Of a stretch of DNA of 64,000 nucleotides, positions 55,673 through 64,000 are shown piece after piece. Both the position numbers and the translations under genes were made by a program. The notes below the pieces were generated by a model. That model worked only from the letters and a program-made list of their open reading frames with translations. It was not told the origin of the DNA and searched no databases. This DNA is from JAEUMG01 sp963805405 (GTDB lineage: Bacteria; Pseudomonadota; Alphaproteobacteria; Rhizobiales; Aestuariivirgaceae), in assembly GCA_963805405.1 (NCBI GenBank), contig CAWDUC010000004.1:1-64000 (forward strand), in the 5' to 3' direction. The stretch's first letter is position 1, and each line of letters begins with the position of its first letter.

Positions 55673-56848
55673 ATGCCCAGACCAGCAATCGCACTCATCG
55701 CGTCAATCGCCATTCTTCTTTTTGCACCGGCGAGCAAGGGCGATATTCCCCCGAGCTTCTCCGACATACATTATGTGGTCGCAAAGGTTCCCGATCTCGA
55801 AGCCGTCCAATCCGAAATGCCGGTCATGTCGTCGCCATCGGCGAAGGATCGCGCCGTCACTTATGGCAGGATCATTGCAAGTGCCGCCAGGTACTTCGAA
55901 AGGGAGCTTGGCTGGACCTTGCCGGTGCGGATGCTCGTGCTTGACAAGGACGACTGGGACCGGATTTCGGATATCCCCTATCCGGCGCCGCACATAAGGA
56001 TCACCGAGAGGCTCATCCTTATGCCTGACTCGCTTGTTGCGTTTCCAGGTTTTGAGACTTGGGATTTCGATGATGTGTCGCTCAATGCGGTCCTTACCGT
56101 TCACGAACTCGGGCACGGGCTTGCACATGAGAATGGATTGGATGTCAGCGGGACCGATCGCTCGATCACCGAAATCATCGCGAACATGATGATGGCCGGT
56201 TTCATCTATGACGAAATGCCGGAGATGAGGCGTCTTCTGGCCGGTGTTCCGGCGGGCTTTGCCGCGACCGAAAACTATCAGCTCTCAGACTTCGATTATT
56301 TCTATGTGACATTGGGACTGCGCAACTACGCATATTTTCAGTTCATTTTTGCGAAAACCGCGGGGCATATGGTGCGCAACAAGCGGTTGGCCGAACTGAT
56401 GCCTGCAATGATGAGAGAATTTGAATCGGGAGCGAATTTTCTGCCGAGCACGAATATTGCGCGCCTCGGATCGATCGTGCCCGACACCGCCGCAATACTT
56501 CAGCCGGTTGCCGGCGAATCTCGCGTGGCCGAGGCCGGCATCGACGTCTGCCAGAATATATTGCCGGCAAATGTCGAAGATAACAGTGCCTTGCTTCTCG
56601 TAGAGAACAGGGGAACCAAGCCAATCCGACTCCGCGACACCGCATGGGAGAAGAGGCGGGAGGCGATCAACATAGCAATTGCGAAGATGATTGAGGAGGA
56701 GCCCAAGAAGGTCGAGCCGGAATACTTCACCATTCCACCACAGCGCTGGACTGATTTTCGGGTCGTGCCCGGACAAGAATTGATCATTGAAGGGGCAGGG
56801 TGCATCCGGATCGATGCAAATCCTCTCCGTTTCGTGAATCGCGACTAG
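55673..56848 (+). CDS. Exported putative zinc metallopeptidase (HELGH)
   Basis: The 391-residue protein has a signal peptide (MPRPAIALIASIAILLFAPA) and GAGG before the ATG. VLTVHELGHGLAHENGLDV at about 142-160 holds an HExxH zinc motif, and about 20 residues later SITEIIANMMMAGF offers a Glu as third ligand, the gluzincin pattern. No other domain is recognised; the C-terminal third looks beta-rich. It is convergent with the MFS gene and divergent from the TIGR03032 gene. A periplasmic or secreted protease role is inferred from the motif alone; activity is unproven. Confidence 0.65.
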   Translation: MPRPAIALIASIAILLFAPASKGDIPPSFSDIHYVVAKVPDLEAVQSEMPVMSSPSAKDRAVTYGRIIASAARYFERELGWTLPVRMLVLDKDDWDRISDIPYPAPHIRITERLILMPDSLVAFPGFETWDFDDVSLNAVLTVHELGHGLAHENGLDVSGTDRSITEIIANMMMAGFIYDEMPEMRRLLAGVPAGFAATENYQLSDFDYFYVTLGLRNYAYFQFIFAKTAGHMVRNKRLAELMPAMMREFESGANFLPSTNIARLGSIVPDTAAILQPVAGESRVAEAGIDVCQNILPANVEDNSALLLVENRGTKPIRLRDTAWEKRREAINIAIAKMIEEEPKKVEPEYFTIPPQRWTDFRVVPGQELIIEGAGCIRIDANPLRFVNRD

Positions 56849-56858
56849 GGCGCGGCCC

Positions 56859-58322
56859 TTAGTTCACCTTGCCCCGAAGCGGGCGCTCTTCCATCAGCGA
56901 GAAAGCGAGGAGCGAGAGAGCAAGACCCAAGGCAGCCGCCATGAAGATCCATTGAAAAACCCCGGTTATGGTGAGGCCGGCCGCGGCAAGGGTAGATGCG
57001 AAGTTCTCGATGTTGATCGATGAGACGCCCGAATCCGGGAGCCTGCTGAGGGCAATCGCACCGAAGCATGCCACCATCAAGGCTCCCCCAAGCGATCGAA
57101 AGAAATTCATGACGCCAGTCGCTGTCCCCATGCGGTGTGGAGATACTGAATTCTGTATCGCAACCGTCGTCACCGGCAGGATCGTTCCCAGTCCGAGGCT
57201 CGTCACCGTGAGCAGGGCGACAAGGAACGCGAGAGGCAACGTCTCGAGCGTGTAGGTCACGATCAGGAGTGCTGCGATAGCCATCAGCAATCCCGCCATG
57301 GGCAGGCGCTTATAGTGTCGGACATGGATCATGAATCGGCCCGAAAGCGTGGCGCCGACGACCGTTCCGACCATAATCGGGACCAATGCGAGGCCCGAGG
57401 TGCTTGCTGTCAGCGCGTAAGCGCCTTCCAGGAAGATGGGGATATAGATCGTAAGTCCAATCAGGACGCCCATGCCGAAAAAGGCGGCGGCCGTGCCGTA
57501 TCCCACCACCTTGTTTTGAAGCAGATCGGCCGAGATCAGCGGTTCCGAGGCCAGCTTCAACCTGATCGCGAACAGCACCCAGAAAAGCGCTGAACTGACG
57601 AGCAGTCCGATAATGGGCACCGAAACCCAGGGAAATCGCAATCCGCCCCAGGTCAGCGCCAAAAGCAGGCAGAGCGTCGCGATCACCATCAGAACGGCAC
57701 CGAGGACATCAAGTCGATGCGGCCGTTCATGGCGGGGAATCTTCTTGAGCAGGGAGTTTGTCATGCCGAATGCAAGAAGCCCGAGCGGGAGGTTGATCCA
57801 GAAGATCGCGGTCCAGCTCAAATGATCGGCGAACAAGCCTCCCAGTATCGGCCCCGCGACGCTCGATGATGCAAAAACGCCGGCAATATACGCCTGGTAT
57901 CGCGCCCTTTCTTTGGGCGCGACAATGTCGGCAATGACGGTCTGGGCCAGGGATATGAGACCGCCGCCGCCTGATCCCTGGATTGCCCTGGCGATGATGA
58001 GGGTCAGCATGGTCGGCGCAAGCGCGCACAGGACCGAACCGACCATGAAGATGCCGATGCCGATCAGGAGCGTGGTCCGGCGTCCTAAAATGTCCGAGAG
58101 CTTTCCGTAGAGAGGCGTCACCGCCGTAGCGGCGAGAAGATAAGACGTCACGACCCATGGCAATTGATCGAAATCGCCGAGTTGGGCGCCAATGGTCGGC
58201 ATTGCGGTTGCGACGATCGTCTGATCGAGCGCGGCGAGGAACATGGCCACCATGACGCCGATAATGATCGATCGGATTTCACTATGCGTGAGTGCCGGCG
58301 ACGCCGCGGCAGAAGAATTCAT
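56859..58322 (-). CDS. DHA2-family MFS drug efflux transporter
   Basis: The 487-residue protein has about 14 membrane helices and the DHA2 (EmrB/QacA-type) motifs: ALDQTIVATAMPTIGAQLGD in helix 1, GKLSDILGRRTTLLIGIGIF as motif A, and ARYQAYIAGVFASSSVAGPI with the antiporter motif C region. It should export drugs or metabolites using the proton gradient. No adaptor or regulator gene is adjacent; a palindrome lies just upstream. Confidence 0.85.
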   Translation of the reverse strand: MNSSAAASPALTHSEIRSIIIGVMVAMFLAALDQTIVATAMPTIGAQLGDFDQLPWVVTSYLLAATAVTPLYGKLSDILGRRTTLLIGIGIFMVGSVLCALAPTMLTLIIARAIQGSGGGGLISLAQTVIADIVAPKERARYQAYIAGVFASSSVAGPILGGLFADHLSWTAIFWINLPLGLLAFGMTNSLLKKIPRHERPHRLDVLGAVLMVIATLCLLLALTWGGLRFPWVSVPIIGLLVSSALFWVLFAIRLKLASEPLISADLLQNKVVGYGTAAAFFGMGVLIGLTIYIPIFLEGAYALTASTSGLALVPIMVGTVVGATLSGRFMIHVRHYKRLPMAGLLMAIAALLIVTYTLETLPLAFLVALLTVTSLGLGTILPVTTVAIQNSVSPHRMGTATGVMNFFRSLGGALMVACFGAIALSRLPDSGVSSINIENFASTLAAAGLTITGVFQWIFMAAALGLALSLLAFSLMEERPLRGKVN

Positions 58323-58494
58323 CGGGGGGATCGAGTCATTTCAATTGGTTGGACGCATCGGCCTATATACTGCTTTCGCCATTGCCAATGGCCAAAGCGA
58401 TTTGCTTGGCTGTCATGCCAAATCGGCCTATCGGACCAAGCGGTTATCGGGGATTGCTGGTCCTGCACCGGAGCATAATCGGGTACACTGGCCG
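58323..58494. promoter_or_regulatory. Spacer upstream of the MFS gene with a palindrome
   Basis: gccattgccaatggc at 58378-58392 is a perfect 15-base palindrome about 56-70 bases upstream of the MFS start, a plausible operator for a TetR- or MarR-type repressor encoded elsewhere. The rest shows no gene. Confidence 0.4.
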
Positions 58495-59148
58495 TCACTT
58501 GGCCGCAAAGATCGGCAATCCGGTTACCCCGCTGATGAGGATCTGAGTGCCCAGGCACAGCAGGATGAACGCCGACAGGCGCATGAAAACGTCGGTTCCG
58601 GTCTTGCCAAGATAGTGCAGGATCCAGGCTGCAAAACGATAGCTCAGATAAATCGTGACCGCCACGGCGATAACCGCGAGGAGGGCGCCGATCGCCACCC
58701 AGCCGCTGTAATCGGCATTCGAACCGCGCGTGCCCAATGTGATCGCCACGGATATCGACCCGGGTCCAACGGTCAATGGCATTGTCAGCGGAAAAAACGC
58801 CCGATCCATCATCATTTCTTCATCCGAACCGGTCGCCTGCTCCTCCCGCTCGCTTGCGTTGCTGCCCTGCTGGAGGAGGCGCCAGCCCGCCGCCATCACG
58901 ACGAGGCCTCCGCCAATCTGCACCGCCGCAATGGTGAGGCCGAAAAAGGCGAGGATATAGGCGCCGATAAACAGCGATACCGTCATCAGAAAGAAGCTTG
59001 CTGCGGCAATCCGCCAGGCGAGGCGCGATCTCATGACCTGCGAGGATCCGTGTGTCAGGCGCAAGAAAATCGGCGCCATTCCGAGCGGGTTTACGATCGG
59101 AAAGAGACCCGCAAAGACACCCAAAAAGGCGATCAAAACCTCATGCAT
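58495..59148 (-). CDS. MarC family integral membrane protein
   Basis: About 217 residues from the ATG before HEVLIAFLGVFAGLFPIVNP; a longer in-frame version runs into the cco promoter region. Six membrane segments are visible, with FPIVNPLGMAPIFLRLT and FPLTMPLTVGPGSISVAITL, the two conserved MarC loops. The family has no settled function despite its old link to multiple antibiotic resistance. It is divergent from ccoN. Confidence 0.85.
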   Translation of the reverse strand: MHEVLIAFLGVFAGLFPIVNPLGMAPIFLRLTHGSSQVMRSRLAWRIAAASFFLMTVSLFIGAYILAFFGLTIAAVQIGGGLVVMAAGWRLLQQGSNASEREEQATGSDEEMMMDRAFFPLTMPLTVGPGSISVAITLGTRGSNADYSGWVAIGALLAVIAVAVTIYLSYRFAAWILHYLGKTGTDVFMRLSAFILLCLGTQILISGVTGLPIFAAK

Positions 59149-59226
59149 TTGCGCTGTTTTCACCCCAGTCCGGGTTGCCAGGCTAGTGAAAAAAGCAGGC
59201 TCTGAATAGCCGATTGCCGTCGCCTC

Positions 59227-59240
59227 TTGATCCAGATCAA
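59227..59240. promoter_or_regulatory. FNR/FixK box upstream of the cbb3 oxidase operon
   Basis: ttgatccagatcaa is a perfect TTGAT-N4-ATCAA dyad, centred about 71 bases before the ccoN start. This is the standard position for FixK/FNR activation of ccoNOQP at low oxygen. It is also upstream of the divergent marC-like gene. Confidence 0.88.
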
Positions 59241-59304
59241 GGCCGCCTTCGCCCTCAACCCATAGGCGTATCGCCAACAAGTACCGGCCGGACGAGAGGG
59301 GATC

Positions 59305-60906
59305 ATGACCGAATCGGCTCAAATGACGCGGATTGGTCTGATGGGCCTGATCTGCCTGATTCTTGTAACGCTCGGAGCCGTCGCGCAGGACTCGGGATTT
59401 GCGATCCACATGTGGATCGCTGCAAGCGCTGCTGCCATCTACATCCTATATCTGGCGCGCCGATTTCCGGATGGGATCCTAGCCGACGATTCGGCTTACC
59501 TCGACGGCGTCGTCAAGGCCGGCATGGTTGCCACGGTCTTCTGGGGCCTTGCGGGCTTTCTCGTCGGCGTCATCATCGCCCTTCAGCTTGCTTTCCCGGT
59601 TTTGAATTTCGATCTGCCGTGGACCAATTTCGGTCGCTTGCGCCCGCTCCATACCTCAGCGGTGGTCTTCGCCTTTGGGGGCAATGCGTTGATCGCCACG
59701 AGCTTTTACGTCGTTCAGCGTACCTGCCGGGCAAGGCTTGCGTTTGGAAATCTCGCCTGGTTCGTGTTCTGGGGCTACCAACTCTTCATCGTCCTCGCGG
59801 CCACCGGCTATCTTCTGGGCATTACCCAGGGCCGCGAATATGCCGAGCCCGAATGGTATGTCGACCTGTGGATCACCGTCGTGTGGGTCGCCTATCTACT
59901 GGTCTTCCTTGGCACGCTTTGGCGGCGCAAGGAGCCGCATATCTATGTGGCGAACTGGTTCTACCTGTCATTCATCGTCACAATCGCCATGTTGCATGTC
60001 GTCAACAACTTGGCGGTGCCGGTGTCGTTTCTTGGCGTGAAGAGCTACTCGCTTTTCTCAGGCGTCCAGGATGCACTGACCCAATGGTGGTACGGCCATA
60101 ACGCGGTCGGCTTCTTCCTCACGGCCGGTTTCCTTGGCATGATGTATTACTTCATTCCGAAGCGCGCCGACCGGCCCGTCTATTCATACCGCCTGTCGAT
60201 CGTCCATTTCTGGTCGCTGATCTTTCTCTATATCTGGGCCGGCCCGCATCACCTTCATTACACGGCCTTGCCGGACTGGGCGCAGACGCTGGGCATGATC
60301 TTTTCGATCATGCTGTGGATGCCCTCCTGGGGTGGCATGATCAACGGCTTGATGACGCTGTCGGGCGCCTGGGACAAGCTTCGCACGGATCCAGTCCTGC
60401 GGATGCTCGTCATCTCGGTTGCCTTTTATGGCATGTCGACATTCGAAGGTCCGATGATGTCGATCAAGGCGGTGAACTCACTTTCGCATTACACGGACTG
60501 GACGATCGGCCATGTCCATTCCGGCGCCCTTGGTTGGGTCGGCATGATCAGCATGGGATGCGTCTATCATCTTGTGCCGCGCCTGTGGGGCCGCAAGGAA
60601 CTCTACAGTCTCCGGCTCGTCAACTGGCACTTCTGGCTCGCGACGCTCGGTATCGTCGTCTATGCATCCTCCATGTGGGTTGCCGGCATCATGCAAGGCC
60701 TCATGTGGCGCGAGTATGATGACCAGGGTTTCCTTGTCTACTCGTTCGCCGAAACAGTTGCAGCCATGCATCCCTATTACGTGATCCGTGCGCTGGGCGG
60801 CATACTTTACCTCTCCGGTGGGATCATCATGGCTTACAATCTCATCCGCACGGTGAGAGGCGAAACTCGCCAGGAGGTACCGATGGGTGCCTTGGTAGCG
60901 GCCTGA
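59305..60906 (+). CDS. ccoN: cbb3-type cytochrome c oxidase subunit I, CcoN
   Basis: The 533-residue membrane protein has GAGAGGGG before the ATG. RLRPLHTSAVVFAFGGNALI carries the low-spin haem His; WWYGHNAVGFFLTAGFLGMM, IYIWAGPHHLHYTALPDWAQ and HWTIGHVHSGALGW-like DWTIGHVHSGALGWVGMISM supply the CuB and haem-b3 His ligands. It is the catalytic subunit of a high-affinity terminal oxidase. First gene of ccoNOQP, behind a perfect FNR/FixK box. Confidence 0.95.
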   Translation: MTESAQMTRIGLMGLICLILVTLGAVAQDSGFAIHMWIAASAAAIYILYLARRFPDGILADDSAYLDGVVKAGMVATVFWGLAGFLVGVIIALQLAFPVLNFDLPWTNFGRLRPLHTSAVVFAFGGNALIATSFYVVQRTCRARLAFGNLAWFVFWGYQLFIVLAATGYLLGITQGREYAEPEWYVDLWITVVWVAYLLVFLGTLWRRKEPHIYVANWFYLSFIVTIAMLHVVNNLAVPVSFLGVKSYSLFSGVQDALTQWWYGHNAVGFFLTAGFLGMMYYFIPKRADRPVYSYRLSIVHFWSLIFLYIWAGPHHLHYTALPDWAQTLGMIFSIMLWMPSWGGMINGLMTLSGAWDKLRTDPVLRMLVISVAFYGMSTFEGPMMSIKAVNSLSHYTDWTIGHVHSGALGWVGMISMGCVYHLVPRLWGRKELYSLRLVNWHFWLATLGIVVYASSMWVAGIMQGLMWREYDDQGFLVYSFAETVAAMHPYYVIRALGGILYLSGGIIMAYNLIRTVRGETRQEVPMGALVAA

Positions 60907-60922
60907 CGGGGAGGGATTACTC

Positions 60923-61642
60923 ATGTTCAGGCACGATATCATCGAGCGCAACGCAACCCTCCTCTTGCTGTTGAGTCTGCTGGTCGTCACCATCGGCGGG
61001 ATCGTTGAGATCGCACCGCTCTTCTATCTTCAGAACACGATCGAGAAGGTCGAAGGCATGCGGCCTTACACGCCGCTCGAACTGGCCGGCCGCGACATCT
61101 ATGTGCGTGAAGGTTGTTATCTCTGCCACAGCCAGATGATCCGGCCGTTTCGCGATGAAGTCGAACGCTATGGTCATTTCAGCCTGGCCGCTGAAAGCAT
61201 GTATGACCATCCGTTCCAGTGGGGCTCAAAGCGTACCGGCCCGGACCTGGCCCGCGTCGGAAATCGCTACTCGGATGACTGGCATCGCGAGCATCTTACC
61301 GATCCACGCAGTGTCGTTCCCGAATCCATCATGCCCGGCTACCCGTTCCTCTCGCAGAATGAACTGGAGCCGAAATCGATCGCATCGCATCTCGTCGCCA
61401 ATGCCGATGTCGGCGTGCCCTATACCCAAGAAATGATCGACAATGCGGCGGCCGACATGGTCGCCCAGGCCGGCGGTGACGGTGTCGACGCGCTTGTGGC
61501 GCGCTATCCCAAGGCAATGGCCCGCGATTTTGACGGGCAGCCGCAACGCATCACCGAAATGGATGCGCTGATCGCCTATCTCCAGATGCTGGGTACGCTT
61601 GTCGACTTCAATGCGTACAAAGCCGAAGCCAACCAGCGGTGA
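60923..61642 (+). CDS. ccoO: cbb3-type oxidase mono-haem subunit CcoO
   Basis: The 239-residue protein has GGGAGG before the ATG, one N-terminal membrane helix (LLLLLSLLVVTIGGIVEIAP) and one haem-c motif, CYLCHSQMIRPF, at about 73. GPDLARVGNRYSDDWHREHL and VVPESIMPGYPFL complete the CcoO pattern, with the Met of MPGYPFL as haem ligand. Confidence 0.95.
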   Translation: MFRHDIIERNATLLLLLSLLVVTIGGIVEIAPLFYLQNTIEKVEGMRPYTPLELAGRDIYVREGCYLCHSQMIRPFRDEVERYGHFSLAAESMYDHPFQWGSKRTGPDLARVGNRYSDDWHREHLTDPRSVVPESIMPGYPFLSQNELEPKSIASHLVANADVGVPYTQEMIDNAAADMVAQAGGDGVDALVARYPKAMARDFDGQPQRITEMDALIAYLQMLGTLVDFNAYKAEANQR

Positions 61643-61646
61643 TGCC

Positions 61647-61811
61647 ATGACATATGACTCGCTTCGCCACTTCGCCGATAGTTGGGGACTGGTCATCCTA
61701 ATGGTGATCTTTCTGATCATCGTCGCCTTCGTATTCAGGCCCGGCTCATCAAGGCTTTACCGCCGCATGGGCCGCCTGCCGCTTGACGACGACAAGAAGG
61801 ATAAGGATTGA
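61647..61811 (+). CDS. ccoQ: cbb3-type oxidase small subunit CcoQ
   Basis: About 54 residues: TYDSLRHFADSWGLVILMV and one membrane helix, then a basic tail (SRLYRRMGRLPLDDDKKDKD). Start set at the ATG just after ccoO; size and position are those of CcoQ, which stabilises the complex. Confidence 0.88.
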   Translation: MTYDSLRHFADSWGLVILMVIFLIIVAFVFRPGSSRLYRRMGRLPLDDDKKDKD

Positions 61812-61814
61812 ACC

Positions 61815-62696
61815 ATGGCGACTCCCGAGCGCGACAGCATCACCGGAACGCCAACCACCGGTCACGAATGGGATGGTATCAAGGAACTCAACAATCCATT
61901 GCCGCGCTGGTGGCTGTGGACCTTCTACGCAACGATCGTCTGGGCGATCGCCTATTCGATCGCCTATCCGGCGTGGCCCTTGATCAATACGGCAACCGCC
62001 GGGCTTCTCGGCTATTCAAGCCGTGCGGATGTCGAGCGCGACATGGCCGATGCCCGTCTGGCGCAAGGAAAATGGCTGGAGCGCATCTCTACCTCCAGCC
62101 TCCAGCAGATCGCTGCCGATCCCGAGCTTTTCGCCTTCGCGCGGGCTGGTGGAGCCGCTTCCTTCCGGCTCAATTGCATTCAGTGTCATGGTTCGGGAGC
62201 GGCAGGCGGGAAAGGATATCCCAATCTCAATGACGATGACTGGTTATGGGGCGGCAGCCTCGAGCAAATCCACCAGACCCTGGAGAACGGTGTCCGCTTT
62301 GTCGGCAATTCCGACAGCCGCGATTCACAGATGCCGGTATTTGCGGATGGCATCCTCACGCCGGCGCAGATCAATGATGTCGCCGAATATGTGTTGAAGC
62401 TGAGTGGCCAGAATAATGACGCCGCGATTGCGGCGCGCGGTCAGCCGGTGTTTGCCGAAAACTGCGTGAGTTGTCATGGCGAAAACGGCGAGGGCAATCA
62501 CGACCTTGGTGCGCCGCGCCTTACCGATCCGATATGGCTGCTCAATGGCAGCAAGGAAGCAATCGTTGCGCAGATCGGGCATCCTCGCATGGGCGTGATG
62601 CCGGCCTGGAAGGGCAGGCTTGATGAAAATACCATCAAGCAGCTCGCTATTTACGTCCACTCTCTCGGCGGCGGCGAGCAAGCGGCCGCACAGTGA
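61815..62696 (+). CDS. ccoP: cbb3-type oxidase di-haem subunit CcoP
   Basis: The 293-residue protein has one N-terminal membrane helix (WWLWTFYATIVWAIAYSIAY) and two haem-c motifs, CIQCHG at about 122 and CVSCHGENGEG at about 219. MGVMPAWKGRLDENTIKQLA supplies the distal Met of the second haem. Only three bases separate it from ccoQ. Confidence 0.95.
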   Translation: MATPERDSITGTPTTGHEWDGIKELNNPLPRWWLWTFYATIVWAIAYSIAYPAWPLINTATAGLLGYSSRADVERDMADARLAQGKWLERISTSSLQQIAADPELFAFARAGGAASFRLNCIQCHGSGAAGGKGYPNLNDDDWLWGGSLEQIHQTLENGVRFVGNSDSRDSQMPVFADGILTPAQINDVAEYVLKLSGQNNDAAIAARGQPVFAENCVSCHGENGEGNHDLGAPRLTDPIWLLNGSKEAIVAQIGHPRMGVMPAWKGRLDENTIKQLAIYVHSLGGGEQAAAQ

Positions 62697-62712
62697 TCGG
62701 CATGCTGGTGTA

Positions 62713-64000
62713 ATGGGCAGTGATCTCAGCGCAGGCAGCGGACACGTCGAGCAGTTCGATGTCGAGGCGATCCACGCCCCGGGCAAGCGCGAACTTTACG
62801 CCGCCCGCGTCAAAATCCACCCGAAGCGGGCGAGCGGCTGGTTCCGCAGGCTCAAGTGGATCATCATGGCGGTTACTCTCGGCATCTACTATCTCACGCC
62901 TTGGCTGAGATGGGATCGCGGCGCTTACGCGCCCGACCAGGGCGTACTGGTCGATATCGCCCATCGCCGGTTTTACTTCTTCTTCATCGAGATATGGCCG
63001 CAGGAATTCTACTACATTGCCGGCTTGCTGATCATGGCGGGGATCGGCCTGTTTCTGGTCACTGCGATCGCCGGGCGTGCCTGGTGCGGCTATACATGTC
63101 CGCAGACAGTTTGGACCGATCTCTTTCTTGTCGTCGAACGATGGGTCGAGGGCGATCGCAATGCGCGCATCAAGCTCGATGCCGCGCCCTGGAATTTCGA
63201 CAAGCTCAGCAAGCGCGTTGCAAAGAACATTCTGTGGCTCCTGATCGCGGTGGCCACAGGCGGGGCCTGGATCTTCTATTTCGCGGACGCCCCGACCCTG
63301 GCACGCGATTTTATCACCCTCTCGGCGCCGCCGATTGCCTATGTCACGGTCGCCCTACTCACCGCCACGACTTTCGTGTTCGCGGGATACATGCGCGAGC
63401 AAGTCTGCATCTACATGTGCCCATGGCCGCGCATCCAGGCGGCGATGCTCGACGAGGATTCGCTCGTCGTGACTTATAATGACTGGCGGGGCGAGCCGCG
63501 CGCCGCGCATCGCAAGAAACTCGAAGCAGAAGGCAAGAAAGTCGGCGATTGCGTGGATTGCAAGGCGTGCGTCGCGGTTTGCCCGATGGGGATCGACATC
63601 CGCGACGGCAACCAACTCGCCTGTATCACCTGCGCCTTGTGCATCGATGCCTGCGATTCGGTCATGGAAAAGATCGGCAAGCCAGAGGGCCTCATATCCT
63701 ACTCAAATCTGCACACCTACGATGAACGTAAAGCCGGCAACCCGTCAAAGCTGGGCTGGAACGTTCTCGTGCGGCCACGGACCGTGATATACTCCGCTCT
63801 CCTTGCGACAATAGGCGCTGTGATGCTCGGCGTCCTCCTCATGCGCGATCGGCTTGACATCAATGTCGTTCCAGATCGCAATCCACTTTTCGTCACATTG
63901 ACGGACGGCTCAATTCGCAACGGCTATACGATAAGGCTTCTCAACATGAGTTTGCAGCCGCGAATATTCAGCCTCGGCATCGAAGGCTTGCCCGACGCAG
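62713..64000 (+). CDS. ccoG: Cytochrome c oxidase accessory protein CcoG (FixG), cut at the window end
   Basis: The frame is open from this ATG to the window edge (429 codons visible). Membrane segments surround the AWCGYTCPQTVW motif, and two 4Fe-4S clusters are visible in CVDCKACVAVCPMG and CITCALCIDACDS. CcoG reduces or handles copper for cbb3 oxidase assembly. It follows ccoP by 16 bp and is probably in the same transcript. The C-terminus and any ccoH, ccoI or ccoS lie outside. Confidence 0.93.
   Translation, partial: MGSDLSAGSGHVEQFDVEAIHAPGKRELYAARVKIHPKRASGWFRRLKWIIMAVTLGIYYLTPWLRWDRGAYAPDQGVLVDIAHRRFYFFFIEIWPQEFYYIAGLLIMAGIGLFLVTAIAGRAWCGYTCPQTVWTDLFLVVERWVEGDRNARIKLDAAPWNFDKLSKRVAKNILWLLIAVATGGAWIFYFADAPTLARDFITLSAPPIAYVTVALLTATTFVFAGYMREQVCIYMCPWPRIQAAMLDEDSLVVTYNDWRGEPRAAHRKKLEAEGKKVGDCVDCKACVAVCPMGIDIRDGNQLACITCALCIDACDSVMEKIGKPEGLISYSNLHTYDERKAGNPSKLGWNVLVRPRTVIYSALLATIGAVMLGVLLMRDRLDINVVPDRNPLFVTLTDGSIRNGYTIRLLNMSLQPRIFSLGIEGLPDA

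Noticed and set aside
1..64000. tRNA, rRNA, integrase, transposase or phage genes
   Set aside because: None could be recognised on either strand by eye; a covariance-model search was not possible, so a missed tRNA cannot be excluded.

Overview
The window reads as chromosomal DNA of a free-living or plant-associated alphaproteobacterium, most likely of the order Hyphomicrobiales (Rhizobiales). This is inferred from GC-rich sequence, tightly overlapping operons, a rhizobial-type rhamnose locus (rhaR divergent from rhaTPQS-rhaD-rhaI with a fused aldolase-dehydrogenase RhaD), FNR/FixK boxes ahead of a cbb3 oxidase operon, and a host-attachment-family protein. I see no rRNA, tRNA, CRISPR array, insertion sequence, integrase or phage gene. 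The content is metabolic and cell-surface accessory genes.

Layout. 1-13 kb: three SGNH-hydrolase-like proteins, a DUF1501 / c-type cytochrome operon, two GT87-like membrane glycosyltransferases, a UbiA-family prenyltransferase of the polyprenyl-phosphate phosphoribosyltransferase type, a DUF5989 miniprotein and a third, frameshifted GT-C-like membrane protein. This looks like an envelope-polysaccharide locus. 13-19 kb: an AceE/transketolase-like ThDP enzyme and small stress or regulatory proteins (host-attachment family, hemerythrin behind a perfect FNR box, RidA, a Gln/Gly repeat miniprotein, PilZ). 19-33.5 kb: a LysR regulator divergent from a 13-gene operon with pxpA, a biotin carrier, biotin carboxylase, pxpB, pxpC, bioY, hyuB, hyuA and a complete branched-chain-amino-acid-type ABC importer, closed by a strong terminator. 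This is a self-contained uptake, biotin-supply and ATP-dependent ring-opening module for a cyclic amide, and the most interesting system here. 34-43 kb: rhamnose uptake and catabolism without a visible kinase or mutarotase. 43-54.5 kb: a frameshifted conserved protein, an FAD amine oxidoreductase, a giant FecR-VCBS-RTX secreted protein and a divergent TolC-like exporter. 54.5-59 kb: a TIGR03032 protein, a secreted HELGH metalloprotease candidate, a DHA2 MFS pump and a MarC protein. 59-64 kb: ccoNOQP and ccoG, the last cut by the window end.

Quality warning. About 16 reading-frame breaks occur in eight otherwise convincing genes. Fifteen are explained by one extra base each; the one in pxpC fits either one missing or two extra bases. 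Removing the extra bases restores family motifs and whole-gene lengths. Insertion-biased sequencing error is the simplest explanation, so these genes are annotated as full-length loci with frame breaks rather than as true pseudogenes.
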